Shown piece after piece: positions 44,373-53,768 of a stretch of DNA of 64,000 bases. The notes beneath the pieces were generated by a model that saw nothing but the letters and a program-made list of their open reading frames with translations, had not been told where the DNA came from and searched no databases. This DNA is from Nostoc sp. S13 (GTDB taxonomy: Bacteria > Cyanobacteriota > Cyanobacteriia > Cyanobacteriales > Nostocaceae), in the NCBI RefSeq assembly GCF_029379315.1, contig NZ_JAQYWQ010000009.1, positions 1 through 64,000 on the forward strand, written 5' to 3'. A program made the position numbers and the translations under genes. Position 1 is the stretch's first letter; the number at the start of each line of letters is the position of its first letter.

Positions 44373-47300
44373 CTACTTACTCCAAACATATTTACGGCAG
44401 ACTTCGCAGGCGGCTTTTGCTTCCTCTGTTTGCGGATTCGTGAAGATGGGATGGTAACGTAACCTGTCACAACAAACTTGCAACCATGCACGCCAGTCAC
44501 CGCGCCACAACCGCACAGTGCCGTCTTCACCGCCACTAACAATCGTCTGTCCATCGGCGCTGATGGCGACAGAATAGACATAACCCTCATGACCACGCAA
44601 TGGTTCCGCTAAGGGAATACCTTGGAGGTTCCACAACCGCACCGTGCCGTCATCACCGCCACTAACAATCGTCTGCCCATCGGCGCTGATGGCGACAGAC
44701 CTGACATAACCCTCATGACCACGCAATGGTTCAGCTAAGGGTAGACCTTGGCGGTTCCACAACTGCACCGTGCCGTCAGTACCGCCACTGACAATCGTCT
44801 GCCCATCGGCGCTGATGGCGACAGAATAGACCCAACCATCATGACCACGCAATGGTTCAACTAAGGGAATACCTTGGAGGTTCCACAACCGCACCGTGCC
44901 GTCACTACCACCACTGACAATCGTCTGCCCATCGGCGCTGTTCCCATCGCGTTGCCCAGCAATGGCGACAGAATAGACATAACCCTCATGACCACGCAAT
45001 GGTTCAGCTAAGGGAATACCTTGGAAGTTCCACAACCGCACCGTGCCGTCACTACCACCACTGACAATCGTCTGCCCATCGGCGCTGTTCCCATCGCGTT
45101 GCCCAGCAATGGCGACAGAATAGACATAACCCTCATGACCACGCAATGGTTCAGCTAAGGGAATACCTTGGAAGTTCCACAACCGCACCGTGCCGTCACT
45201 ACCACCACTGACAATCGTCTGCCCATCGGCGCTGTTCCCATCGCGTTGCCCAGCAATGGCGACAGAATAGACATAACCCTCATGACCACGCAATGGTTCA
45301 GCTAAGGGAATACCTTGGAAGTTCCACAACCGCACCGTGCCGTCACTACCACCACTGACAATCGTCTGCCCATCGGCGCTGTTCCCATCGCGTTGCCCAG
45401 CAATGGCGACAGAATAGACCCAACCCTCATGACCACGAAATGGTTCAGCTAAGGTCAGACCTTGGCGGTTCCACAACCGCACCTTGCCGTCAGTACCGCC
45501 ACTGACAATCATCTGCCCATCGGCGCTGTTCCCATCGCGTTGCCCAGCAATGGCGACACAATAGACCCAACCCTCATGACCACGAAATGGTTCAGCTAAG
45601 GTCAGACCTTGGCGGTTCCACAACCGCACCTTGCCGTCAGTACCGCCACTGACAATCATCTGCCCATCGGCGCTGTTCCCATCGCGTTGCCCAGCAATGG
45701 CGACACAATAGACCCAACCCTCATGACCACGAAATGGTTCAGCTAAGGTCAGACCTTGGCGGTTCCACAACCGCACCTTGCCGTCAGTACCGCCACTGAC
45801 AATCATCTGCCCATCGGCGCTGTTCCCATCGCGTTGCCCAGCAATGGCGACACAATAGACCCAACCCTCATGACCACGAAATGGTTCAGCTAAGGTCAGA
45901 CCTTGGCGGTTCCACAACCGCACCGTGCCGTCACCACCGCCACTGACAATCGTTTGCCCATCGGCGCTGATGGCGACAGACCTGACATTACCCTCATGAC
46001 CACGCAATGGTTCAGCTAAGGTCAGACCTTGGTGATTCCACAACCGCACCGTGCCGTCACCACCGCCACTAACAATCGTCTGCCCATCGGCGCTGATGGC
46101 GACAGAATAGACCCAACCCTCATGACCACGCAAAGGTTCAGCTAAGGTCAGACCTTGGTAGTTCCATAACCGCACCGTGCCGTCAGTACCGCCACTGACA
46201 ATCGTCTGCCCATCGGCGCTGATGGCGACAGAATAGACCCAACCCTCATGACCACGCAAAGGTTCAGCTAAGGTCAGACCTTGGTAGTTCCATAACCGCA
46301 CCGTGCCGTCAGTACCGCCACTGACAATCGTCTGCCCATCGGCGCTGATGGCGACAGAAGAGACATCACCCTTATGACCACGCAAAGGTTCAGCTAAGGT
46401 CTGACCTTGGTAGTTCCACAATCGCACCGTGCCATCAGTACCGCCACTGACAATCTTCTGCCCATCGGCGCTGATGGCGACAGAAGAGACATAACCCTTA
46501 TGACCACGCAAAGTTAAGGTCAGACCTTGGTGGTTCCACAACCGCACCGTGCCGTCATAACCGCCACTAACAATCGTCTGCCCATCGGCGCTGATAGCGA
46601 CAGAAGAGACACCACCCTCATGACCACGCAAAGGTTCAGCTAAGGTCAGACCTTGGTGATTCCACAACCGCACCGTGCCGTCAGTACCGCCACTAACAAT
46701 CGTCTGCCTATCGGCGCTGATGGCGACAGAAGAGACATCACCCTTATGACCACGCAATGGTTCAACTAAGGGAAGACCTTGGAGGTTCCATAACCTTACC
46801 GTGCCGTCAGTACCGCCACTGACAATCGTCTGCCCATCGGCGCTGATGGCGACAGAATTGACATCACTCTCATGACCAGGGAAAGGAATGGAGACTCTTG
46901 CTTTATTCACGACCCGATTCAAACTGTTCTGAACTGGTGCGAGAATCTGCTGGGGTAGTTTCTCTTGATTCTCACCCATAGCTTGAATTGCCAAAACTAG
47001 ACTATCTAGGGGTTGGAAAGACAGTAAATTCTGTACTCTTGCCGCCTTTTCTCGCAACTGGGATTCAGTGAGTGCCCTTTCCAGTTCGGCAATGCGGTCT
47101 TTTTCATCAGCATCACTGTGCTGGTAAAAAGCTTCAACTTCCTGGGGTGATTGTAAATGGGGCTGTAATTGTTGCCAGCTATCCCTCACTTTTGCCAGCA
47201 GTCCCTCTTGGATCAAATGTTTATCATCCGGCCTTTTGTTCAACCATTCTCGCCGGGTATCTTCTAATTTGTCACTCAACCCCCGCAAGTCTCGGTCTTG

Positions 47301-48200
47301 TTGTCGCCACTGGGCCAACTGCTGCCAGCTTTCAATTAAAGCTTCATGGGCTAAATCAATCCAGACTTCTCCTTTTTGATCTTTCCCACTGACTAATAAG
47401 CGTCCCTTAACCAATCCCGCTTCACCATCTAGCAATTCACTCAGGTCTTGCTGTTGATTGAGATCATCACCTGTAATATTTAATAGTGTGGCTTTTGGTT
47501 GGCGCTGTCGGGTATCTTTTTCTCCCTCTCCCGTTCGCACTAACCGCAGAAAAATCTGCTTAATCCATTCTTTTTCCTGTTGAGTGCGTTCTTGGGTTGG
47601 GGATTCCTCCTCATAATCTTGGTAGTGATAAACCTTTTCTGCATAAAGATTTAACGCCCCAGTTAATCCTCCCAACTTCTCATACTGTTCTAAGGTGAGT
47701 TGATCTTTGTTTTGATCGCGTTTTTCCCAGAGTTTAGTTGAGGCAAACTCCAACAAAGGCAAGAACTCTGGTTGCTGTTTAACATTTTGGAGAATTTTTA
47801 ATAGTAGTGCTTTTTGAACACTATCAGCCTGAAGCTTGGTAGGTTCGGTGATTGTCTGCTTTAAATCAACCCCGGTTAAAGGCGGCATAAAAACTGCCTC
47901 GGTTTTAATCAGGTGAGTCAGGGAGGGAGATTCCAAATAGGGTTCCAGAAAATTCGCTGGCATAGTAATCACAACTGCTAACCGCGAATTATGAATCTCT
48001 ACTACCTGAGTCAGTAGTTCAATGAATCTCTGTCGTTCTTTGTGATCTGCACAAACTGTAAATACTTCCTCAGATTGATCTACTAACAGCAAAAATTTTT
48101 CTGTGCCATGAAGATTTTCGAGATCATTAGTATGTTTAGTCAGACTGTCTATACTGTTGTCATACTGAGTAATTTCAACGACAAGGGCGTATTGTGTCAT
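44373..48200 (-). CDS. WD40 repeat protein with truncated nSTAND domain (caspase and Walker A deleted)
   Basis: 1275 aa. The first 27 or so residues (MTQYALVVEITQYDNSIDSL) are the start of a caspase-like domain, but they join straight to GTEKFLLLVDQSEEVF, the Walker B region. Compared with its neighbour about 340 residues are missing, including the caspase His/Cys and the P-loop. The rest of the STAND helical domain (RLVRTGEGEKDTRQRQP, IDLAHEALIESW, VQNLLSFQPLDSLVLAIQAM) is intact, then 18 WD40 repeats (about 425-1235) form one or more beta-propellers, with a final CEVCRKYVW tail. Seven consecutive blades carry an extra AGQRDGN. ATP switching is probably lost, so it may act as a scaffold, decoy or receptor. 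Soluble; start ATG 48200. Confidence 0.85.
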   Translation of the reverse strand: MTQYALVVEITQYDNSIDSLTKHTNDLENLHGTEKFLLLVDQSEEVFTVCADHKERQRFIELLTQVVEIHNSRLAVVITMPANFLEPYLESPSLTHLIKTEAVFMPPLTGVDLKQTITEPTKLQADSVQKALLLKILQNVKQQPEFLPLLEFASTKLWEKRDQNKDQLTLEQYEKLGGLTGALNLYAEKVYHYQDYEEESPTQERTQQEKEWIKQIFLRLVRTGEGEKDTRQRQPKATLLNITGDDLNQQQDLSELLDGEAGLVKGRLLVSGKDQKGEVWIDLAHEALIESWQQLAQWRQQDRDLRGLSDKLEDTRREWLNKRPDDKHLIQEGLLAKVRDSWQQLQPHLQSPQEVEAFYQHSDADEKDRIAELERALTESQLREKAARVQNLLSFQPLDSLVLAIQAMGENQEKLPQQILAPVQNSLNRVVNKARVSIPFPGHESDVNSVAISADGQTIVSGGTDGTVRLWNLQGLPLVEPLRGHKGDVSSVAISADRQTIVSGGTDGTVRLWNHQGLTLAEPLRGHEGGVSSVAISADGQTIVSGGYDGTVRLWNHQGLTLTLRGHKGYVSSVAISADGQKIVSGGTDGTVRLWNYQGQTLAEPLRGHKGDVSSVAISADGQTIVSGGTDGTVRLWNYQGLTLAEPLRGHEGWVYSVAISADGQTIVSGGTDGTVRLWNYQGLTLAEPLRGHEGWVYSVAISADGQTIVSGGGDGTVRLWNHQGLTLAEPLRGHEGNVRSVAISADGQTIVSGGGDGTVRLWNRQGLTLAEPFRGHEGWVYCVAIAGQRDGNSADGQMIVSGGTDGKVRLWNRQGLTLAEPFRGHEGWVYCVAIAGQRDGNSADGQMIVSGGTDGKVRLWNRQGLTLAEPFRGHEGWVYCVAIAGQRDGNSADGQMIVSGGTDGKVRLWNRQGLTLAEPFRGHEGWVYSVAIAGQRDGNSADGQTIVSGGSDGTVRLWNFQGIPLAEPLRGHEGYVYSVAIAGQRDGNSADGQTIVSGGSDGTVRLWNFQGIPLAEPLRGHEGYVYSVAIAGQRDGNSADGQTIVSGGSDGTVRLWNFQGIPLAEPLRGHEGYVYSVAIAGQRDGNSADGQTIVSGGSDGTVRLWNLQGIPLVEPLRGHDGWVYSVAISADGQTIVSGGTDGTVQLWNRQGLPLAEPLRGHEGYVRSVAISADGQTIVSGGDDGTVRLWNLQGIPLAEPLRGHEGYVYSVAISADGQTIVSGGEDGTVRLWRGDWRAWLQVCCDRLRYHPIFTNPQTEEAKAACEVCRKYVWSK
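44900..45905 (-). repeat. Seven-fold 147-bp WD40 blade amplification with 21-bp insertion
   Basis: Inside the WD40 gene seven consecutive blades are 147 bp instead of 126 bp because each carries the same extra seven codons (AGQRDGN in VAIAGQRDGNSADGQ). The first and second occurrences are exactly 147 bases apart (44940 and 45087). The copies are almost identical, which points to recent tandem duplication of an already altered blade. Confidence 0.85.
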
Positions 48201-48712
48201 CTTATTTTGTTAAAACTATTGGGTAATTCGTCTATGTCTACTAAGATACCCAAATCAAGAAGTATTTTCCTCAGTATACTTAACAACTCTAGATTCAAAA
48301 TTCCACTATCAGTTCAGCAACACGTGGTATTAGCACAAGATTAAAGTTTTAGTCAATGGGATAATCTCTATACCTGGCAGTCCGCTAGTAATTACGGAAG
48401 CGATCGCTCCGACGGGCTACCCTACGTCTTTGACTCACCATCATTCACCCTTGGATCTCGGAGTTCCAAGTTCAGAGGTCGAGGTTCCGAGTTCAAAGGT
48501 TGAAGTTCCGAGTTCAGAGGTCGAGGTTCCGAGTTCACAGGTTGAAGTTCCGAGTTCAGAGGTCGAGGTTCCGAGTTCAAAGGTCAAAGTTCTGAGTTCA
48601 GAGGGCGAAGTTCCGAGTTCAGAGGTCGAAGTTTCGAGTTCTGAAGGTGAAAACTGGAGTTCTGAGGGTCAACTTTGGAGATTAGAGGTTTATTTCTCCT
48701 GTTTTCTTCTCA
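48201..48712. other. Intergenic region between the two STAND-WD40 genes
   Basis: About 510 bases: the upstream region of the truncated gene, a HIP1-containing GAAGCGATCGCTCCGACG block near 48394-48412, shared with 53542-53560, then minisatellite locus 2. No gene is supported; ORFs across it only translate the repeat. Confidence 0.5.
48440..48700. repeat. 21-bp minisatellite locus 2
   Basis: About nine tandem 21-bp units of the type GAAGTTCCGAGTTCAGAGGT (about 48461-48643). The flanks (CATCATTCACCCTTGGATCT before, GAAAACTGGAGTTCTGAG and GATTAGAGGTTTATTTCTCC after) match locus 1. It ends 13 bases before the stop of the intact STAND gene. Confidence 0.85.
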
Positions 48713-51700
48713 TTAATCCCCGCTTTTATCTTCTTCTTTACTCCAAACATATTTACGGCAGACTTCGCAAGCGGCTTTTGCTTCCTCGGTTTGCGGATTG
48801 GTGAAGATGGGATGGTAACGCAACCTGTCGCAACAGACTTGCAACCATCTACGCCAGCCACCACGCCATAACCGCACCGTGCCGTCTTCACCGCCACTAA
48901 CAATCGTCTGCCCATCGGCGCTGATAGCGACAGAATAGACATAACCCTCATGACCACGCAATGGTTCAGCTAAAGGAAGACCTTGGTGATTCCACAACCG
49001 CACCGTGCCGTCACCACTCCCACTGACAATCGTTTGCCCATCAGCACTTATGGCAACAGAATTGACATCACCCTTATGACCACGCAATGGTTCAGCCAAG
49101 GGAAGACCTTGGCGATTCCACAACCGCACCGTACCGTCTTTACCGCCACTAACAATCGTCTGCCCATCGGCGCTAATGGCGACAGAATAGACATAACTTT
49201 CATGACCACGCAATGGTTCAGCTAAGGTCAGACCTTGCAGGTTCCACAAGCGTACCGTGCCGTCTCCACCGCCACTGACAATCGTCTGTCCATCGGCGCT
49301 GATAGCGACACACCTAACATAATTCTCATGACCATGCAATGGTTCAGCTAAGGTCAGACCTTGCAGGTTCCACAAGCGTACCGTGCCGTCTCCACCGCCA
49401 CTGACAATCGTCTGTCCATCGGCGCTGATAGCGACACACCTAACATAATTCTCATGACCATGCAATGGTTCAGCTAAGGTCAGACCTTGCAGGTTCCACA
49501 AGCGTACCGTGCCGTCTTTACCACCACTAACAATCGCTTGCCCATCGGTGCTGATGGCGACAGAATTGACCCAACCCTCATGACCAAACAATGGTTCAGT
49601 TAAGGGAAAACCTTGGTAGCTCCACAATCGCACCGTGCCGTTATTAGCGCCACTGACAATCGTCTGCCCATCAGCGCTGATAGCGACACACCTAACATAA
49701 CCCTTATGACCACGCAATAGTTTAGCTAAGGGAAAACCTTGGCGGTTCCACAACCTTGTTGTGCGGTCATTACCGCTACTGACAATCATCTGCCCATCGG
49801 CGCTGATGGCGACAGACAAGACATTACCTTTATGACCACGCAATAGTTCAGCTAAGGGAAAACCTTGGCGGTTCCACAACTGCACCGTGCCGTCATTACC
49901 ACTACTGACAATCGCCTGCCCATCGGCGCTGATGGCGACAGAAGAGACATAATCCTCATGACCACGCAATAGTTCAGCTAAGGGAAAACCTTGGCGGTTC
50001 CACAACCTTACTGTGCGGTCATTACCGCCACTGACAATCGCCTGCCCATCGGCGCTGATGGCGACAGAAGAGACATAATCCTCATGACCACGCAATAGTT
50101 CAGCTAAGGGAAAACCTTGGCGGTTCCACAACCTTACTGTGCGGTCATTACCGCCACTGACAATCGTCTGCCCATCGGCGTTGATGGCGACAGAATAGAC
50201 CCAACCCTCATGACCACGCAATGGTTCAGCTAAGGAAAAACCTTGGTGATTCCACAACCGCACCGTGCCGTCATCACTACCACTGACAATCGTCTGCCCA
50301 TCAGCACTTATGGCAACAGAATTGACATCACCCTTATGAGCACGCAATGGTTCAGCCAAGGGAAGACCTTGGCGATTCCACAACCGCACCGTACGGTCAC
50401 GACCACCACTGATAATTGTCTGCCCATCGGCGCTGATGGCGACAGAAGAGACACTACTCTCATGACCACGGAAGGGTTGAGTCAGGGGATGACCTTGCAC
50501 GTTCCACAACCGCACTGTGCCGTCTCCACCGCCACTGATAATTGTCTGCCCATCAGTGCTGATGGCGACAGAAGAAACATTCCCCTGATGAATACGTAAC
50601 CCTTCAGCGAAGGGAAGGCCTTGGAGTTTCCACAACCGTACCGTGCCGTCTTTACTGCCACTAACAATCGTCTGCCCATCGGCGCTAATGGCGACAGAAT
50701 TGACATAATCTTGATGACCACATAAAAGAATGGAGACTCTTACTTTATTCATCACACGATTCAAACTGTTCTGAACTGGTGCGAGAATCTGCTGAGGTAG
50801 TTTTTCCAAATTCTCACCCATAGCTTGAATTGCCAAAACTAGACTATCTAGGGGTTGGACTATTAATAAATTCTCTACCCTAGCGGCTTTCTCTCGCAAT
50901 CGTGATTCAGTGAGTGCCTTTTCTAATGTAGCAATCTGGTGCTGTTCATAAGCATCACTACATTGATAAAAATTCTTGGCTTGAGGTGATGAGAAAAACT
51001 CTAGCTTTTCCCAATTTTCCCCCACCTCAGCCAATAATCCTCCCTGCATTAAGTATTTTTCATTCTCCCTTTTATTCACCCACTCGCGTAAAGCATCTTC
51101 TAACCTATCGCTCAACCGTCGCAAATCTCGGTCTTGTTGTCGCCATAGGGCAAATCGCTGCCAACCCTCAATTAAGGCTTCATGGGCTAAATCAATCCAC
51201 GCTTTTCCTTGTTCATCTTTCCCAGCAACTAGCAAACGTCCTTTCACTAATCCTTCATCTAGCAATTCACTTAATGCTTGCTGCTGTTCTTGCTCATTAC
51301 CAGCAATGTCTAACAGTTCAGCTTTTGGTTGGCGCTGTCGCGTATCCTTTTCTCCCTCTCCGGTTCGCACTAATCGCAGAAAAATTTGCTTAATCCAGTC
51401 CTTCTCCTGTTCATTTCGTTCTTGAGTCGGGGAATCCTGCTGATAATCTTCATAAAGATAAACATTTTCTGCATGAAAATTTAGCGCCCCTGTCAATCCT
51501 TGGAAGTTTTCATACTGTTCTAGGGTGAGTTGATACTTTTGTTGGTCGCGTTTTTCCCAGAGTCTAGTTAAAGCAAACTCCATCAAGGGCAAGTATCCCG
51601 GTTCTTTACCAACATCTTCTAAAATTTTCAGGACTAGTCTTTCTTCAACACTATGACCTTGAAGTTTAGCAGGTTCGGTTATTGTCTCTTTTAAATCAAC

Positions 51701-53041
51701 TCCAGTTATACGAGGTATCAAAACAAGCTGATTTTCAATCAATTTATTTAAAGACGGATAGTCTAAACATGGTTCGAGAAAATCCGATCGCATGGTAATC
51801 ACAACTGACAACCGCGAATCGGTCATCTCTACTACCTGAGTCAGCAATTCAATAAATCTCTGCTTTTCTTCAGCAACAGAGACAGTAAATAGTTCCTCAA
51901 ACTGATCTACTACCAATAAAAATTTGTCTGCACCTGTGAGATGCTCCAAAATTACAGGTAAAGGATTCGGTTCCTGAGTAATCAACTCCCAAAGCAATCT
52001 TTCTTTTCTCGCCCCCGGGAAAAATGCTTTCAGAACTCCTCTCAATTCCTGCAAAAGCTGAAATCCTGGCTTGATTGGCGGTAAAATTTGCCAGACACTA
52101 TCATCTAATTCTGGAATTAAACCCGCCTGAACTACAGAAGATTTACCACTCCCGGAAGCGCCAATAATGGAAACGAAGGGCTTTTGTGCCAGTTTCTCCA
52201 GAATCTTCCTCACAACCTGCTTGCGCCCAAAGAAAAATTGTTTTTGTTCCGCTTCAAAGGCTTTTAAACCTTGGTAAGGACATTCTTCCTTTACCTCAAA
52301 GGTTTGAGCTTGTCTTTGATTGTTGTAGGTAATTAGAGTAATGGAACGCCCCCAACCCATGCGGATTGGTTCTTGACCACTGTTTTTAAGTTCTGTGGTA
52401 AGTATATCGAAGAGGCGATCGCCTGTCACCTGTCCGCGATCGTTAGTATTCTCTGGTGACAAACCAGCCAGCAAAGCTGTTGTAAAAATACTGTGTTGTT
52501 CGCTTTTTTTGGCATAGGCTTGTTGAAAACCTCTGCAAGCAGCAATAAAGTAGTAATCGCGCTGTGAAATAAAGGCGGTAAGAGTTTTTTCGATGAGATT
52601 GCGTTCCAGAAAATCACCGCTATGACAGCAATCTAACAGCACTACTAGACTACTCAAGTCGGAGTCTCTAATTAAATTGTTCAGGCTGAGAAGACTAATC
52701 CCGCCTGTTTGTTCAATAATTTGTTTACCTTGAGTGACAATTGTCAAGTCAGAAGTGGCTAGATATGCTTGTTGTGTTCCTAAGCTGTCAGATACGGTGA
52801 TGCCATGCCCTGTAAAGTAAATTAGCGCTTCGTTTTTAACTGCTTGTTGTTGCAAAAGTGTTTTTAAAGCTTCAGCCAACTTAGTTGTACTAACTTTCCC
52901 TTTAAGAACAGCGATATCCTCAAAATCACCATGCGCCTTTAGTACCTGTTCTACCGCTTCTGCATCCGTAGCTGGTTTTGTGAGGTTGGAAAGCTGATTT
53001 GTATAATCTGTAATGCCAACTACAAGCGCGTAACGAGCCAT
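48713..53041 (-). CDS. Caspase-like (C14) - nSTAND - WD40 repeat protein
   Basis: 1442 aa, soluble. Residues 1-240 are a caspase/metacaspase-like peptidase with the His-Cys dyad His79 (ALIYFTGHG) and Cys139 (VVLLDCCHSGDF). Residues about 254-700 are an nSTAND NTPase: CPYQGLKAF, FFFGRKQ, Walker A GASGSGKS (294-301), Walker B KFLLVVDQFEEL (about 373-384) and the winged-helix/helical region. Residues about 770-1395 are 15 WD40 repeats, followed by a Cys-rich tail (CCDRL, CEVCRKYVW). The architecture is that of NLR-like proteins: the propeller senses a ligand, the STAND module oligomerises with ATP, and the protease is released or activated. A Trypco1-like gene is divergent 67 bases away. Probably a conflict or programmed-cell-death system. 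Confidence 0.93.
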   Translation of the reverse strand: MARYALVVGITDYTNQLSNLTKPATDAEAVEQVLKAHGDFEDIAVLKGKVSTTKLAEALKTLLQQQAVKNEALIYFTGHGITVSDSLGTQQAYLATSDLTIVTQGKQIIEQTGGISLLSLNNLIRDSDLSSLVVLLDCCHSGDFLERNLIEKTLTAFISQRDYYFIAACRGFQQAYAKKSEQHSIFTTALLAGLSPENTNDRGQVTGDRLFDILTTELKNSGQEPIRMGWGRSITLITYNNQRQAQTFEVKEECPYQGLKAFEAEQKQFFFGRKQVVRKILEKLAQKPFVSIIGASGSGKSSVVQAGLIPELDDSVWQILPPIKPGFQLLQELRGVLKAFFPGARKERLLWELITQEPNPLPVILEHLTGADKFLLVVDQFEELFTVSVAEEKQRFIELLTQVVEMTDSRLSVVITMRSDFLEPCLDYPSLNKLIENQLVLIPRITGVDLKETITEPAKLQGHSVEERLVLKILEDVGKEPGYLPLMEFALTRLWEKRDQQKYQLTLEQYENFQGLTGALNFHAENVYLYEDYQQDSPTQERNEQEKDWIKQIFLRLVRTGEGEKDTRQRQPKAELLDIAGNEQEQQQALSELLDEGLVKGRLLVAGKDEQGKAWIDLAHEALIEGWQRFALWRQQDRDLRRLSDRLEDALREWVNKRENEKYLMQGGLLAEVGENWEKLEFFSSPQAKNFYQCSDAYEQHQIATLEKALTESRLREKAARVENLLIVQPLDSLVLAIQAMGENLEKLPQQILAPVQNSLNRVMNKVRVSILLCGHQDYVNSVAISADGQTIVSGSKDGTVRLWKLQGLPFAEGLRIHQGNVSSVAISTDGQTIISGGGDGTVRLWNVQGHPLTQPFRGHESSVSSVAISADGQTIISGGRDRTVRLWNRQGLPLAEPLRAHKGDVNSVAISADGQTIVSGSDDGTVRLWNHQGFSLAEPLRGHEGWVYSVAINADGQTIVSGGNDRTVRLWNRQGFPLAELLRGHEDYVSSVAISADGQAIVSGGNDRTVRLWNRQGFPLAELLRGHEDYVSSVAISADGQAIVSSGNDGTVQLWNRQGFPLAELLRGHKGNVLSVAISADGQMIVSSGNDRTTRLWNRQGFPLAKLLRGHKGYVRCVAISADGQTIVSGANNGTVRLWSYQGFPLTEPLFGHEGWVNSVAISTDGQAIVSGGKDGTVRLWNLQGLTLAEPLHGHENYVRCVAISADGQTIVSGGGDGTVRLWNLQGLTLAEPLHGHENYVRCVAISADGQTIVSGGGDGTVRLWNLQGLTLAEPLRGHESYVYSVAISADGQTIVSGGKDGTVRLWNRQGLPLAEPLRGHKGDVNSVAISADGQTIVSGSGDGTVRLWNHQGLPLAEPLRGHEGYVYSVAISADGQTIVSGGEDGTVRLWRGGWRRWLQVCCDRLRYHPIFTNPQTEEAKAACEVCRKYVWSKEEDKSGD

Positions 53042-53108
53042 CTATACATATTTAAGTTGTCTGTTACAGAATAAGATAACGTAAATACACCTAAAATCTG
53101 AGGGCTTG
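53042..53108. promoter_or_regulatory. Divergent promoter region of the STAND and Trypco1 genes
   Basis: Only 67 bases separate the two start codons (ATG 53041 on the minus strand, ATG 53109 on the plus strand), so their promoters must overlap or be very close, allowing joint control. No clear operator was recognised. Confidence 0.4.
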
Positions 53109-53486
53109 ATGTCGAACATAGAACGTTTAGTCTTTGAAGAAGACGGGGAAATCTATACAATTCTGTTCGAGTCAAAGGAAACGCCAAATATACCAGAAGT
53201 TGTCACACCGGAGGTTGATGAAGATAAAGAATCCTACGGCTGGCGGGAAGAGGCATTTGTCAAGATTGAGGAAGTTCACCATCAAATTCGAGCTTATACC
53301 AAATATGCCATTGGCGCTTTTAAAAATTTAGGTACTGCCGAAGTTGAAGAGATTACTTTAAAGTTTGGCTTGAAGATAGGCGGAAAAACTGGCATCCCCT
53401 TTGTAACTGAAGGTTCGGCGGAGAGTAATTTTGAAATAGAGGTGAAGTGTAAGTTTCCTGAAAATAAGCAAAATTCCAGCACTTGA
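53109..53486 (+). CDS. Trypco1-like (trypsin co-occurring domain 1) protein
   Basis: 125 aa. N-terminal beta strands (IERLVFEEDGEIYTILFES) lead into a helix (REEAFVKIEEVHHQIRAYTK) and the family ending EEITLKFGLKIGGKTGIPFV then GSAESNFEIEVKCKF. This matches the CU044_2847/Trypco1 family, named for its association with trypsin- and caspase-like peptidases in NTPase-linked conflict systems. It sits divergently beside the caspase-nSTAND-WD40 gene, so a role as effector-associated partner, substrate or regulator is likely. ATG 53109 directly follows a TTG and is preferred. Confidence 0.75.
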   Translation: MSNIERLVFEEDGEIYTILFESKETPNIPEVVTPEVDEDKESYGWREEAFVKIEEVHHQIRAYTKYAIGAFKNLGTAEVEEITLKFGLKIGGKTGIPFVTEGSAESNFEIEVKCKFPENKQNSST

Positions 53487-53539
53487 GGTTTTGTTTTAGC
53501 AGGGATGGGCTTTATACCTTTAACTCTGCTAAAAATTAT

Positions 53540-53755
53540 AGAAGCGATCGCTCCGACGCGCTACGCTTAAGCTCTCCACTCCCATCATTCACCTTTGGAT
53601 CTCGGATGTTGCTGTTCAGAGCTTCAAGTTTCGTGTTCTCATCTCGAAATTCCATGTTCAGAGGGTGAAGCTTCGAGTTCAGAACTCGGAACGTCGAGCA
53701 ATTTACTCCAACATCCGAGTTCTGAGCCTCAACATTGCACCTTAGAAGTGCAATC
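53540..53755. repeat. 21-bp minisatellite locus 3 (degenerate)
   Basis: After a HIP1 block GAAGCGATCGCTCCGACG, the CATCATTCACCTTTGGATCT flank and a series of diverged units (GTTCAGAGCTTCAAG, CATGTTCAGAGGGTGAAGCT, GAGTTCAGAACTCGG) match loci 1 and 2 in layout. The 3' flank (GAGTTCTGAGCCTCAACATT) is also shared. It closes the STAND module on the far side. Confidence 0.7.
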
Positions 53756-53768
53756 ACCGAGTTATTTT

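Noticed and set aside
43958-44596. 212-aa ORF read as one gene
   Set aside because: Its first half is an out-of-frame reading of the WD40 gene; only the part beyond the WD40 stop matches an nSTAND P-loop, so it is listed as a fragment.
48440-48660. Possible CRISPR array
   Set aside because: The 21-bp units are directly adjacent, with no unique spacers and no cas genes nearby; it is a minisatellite.
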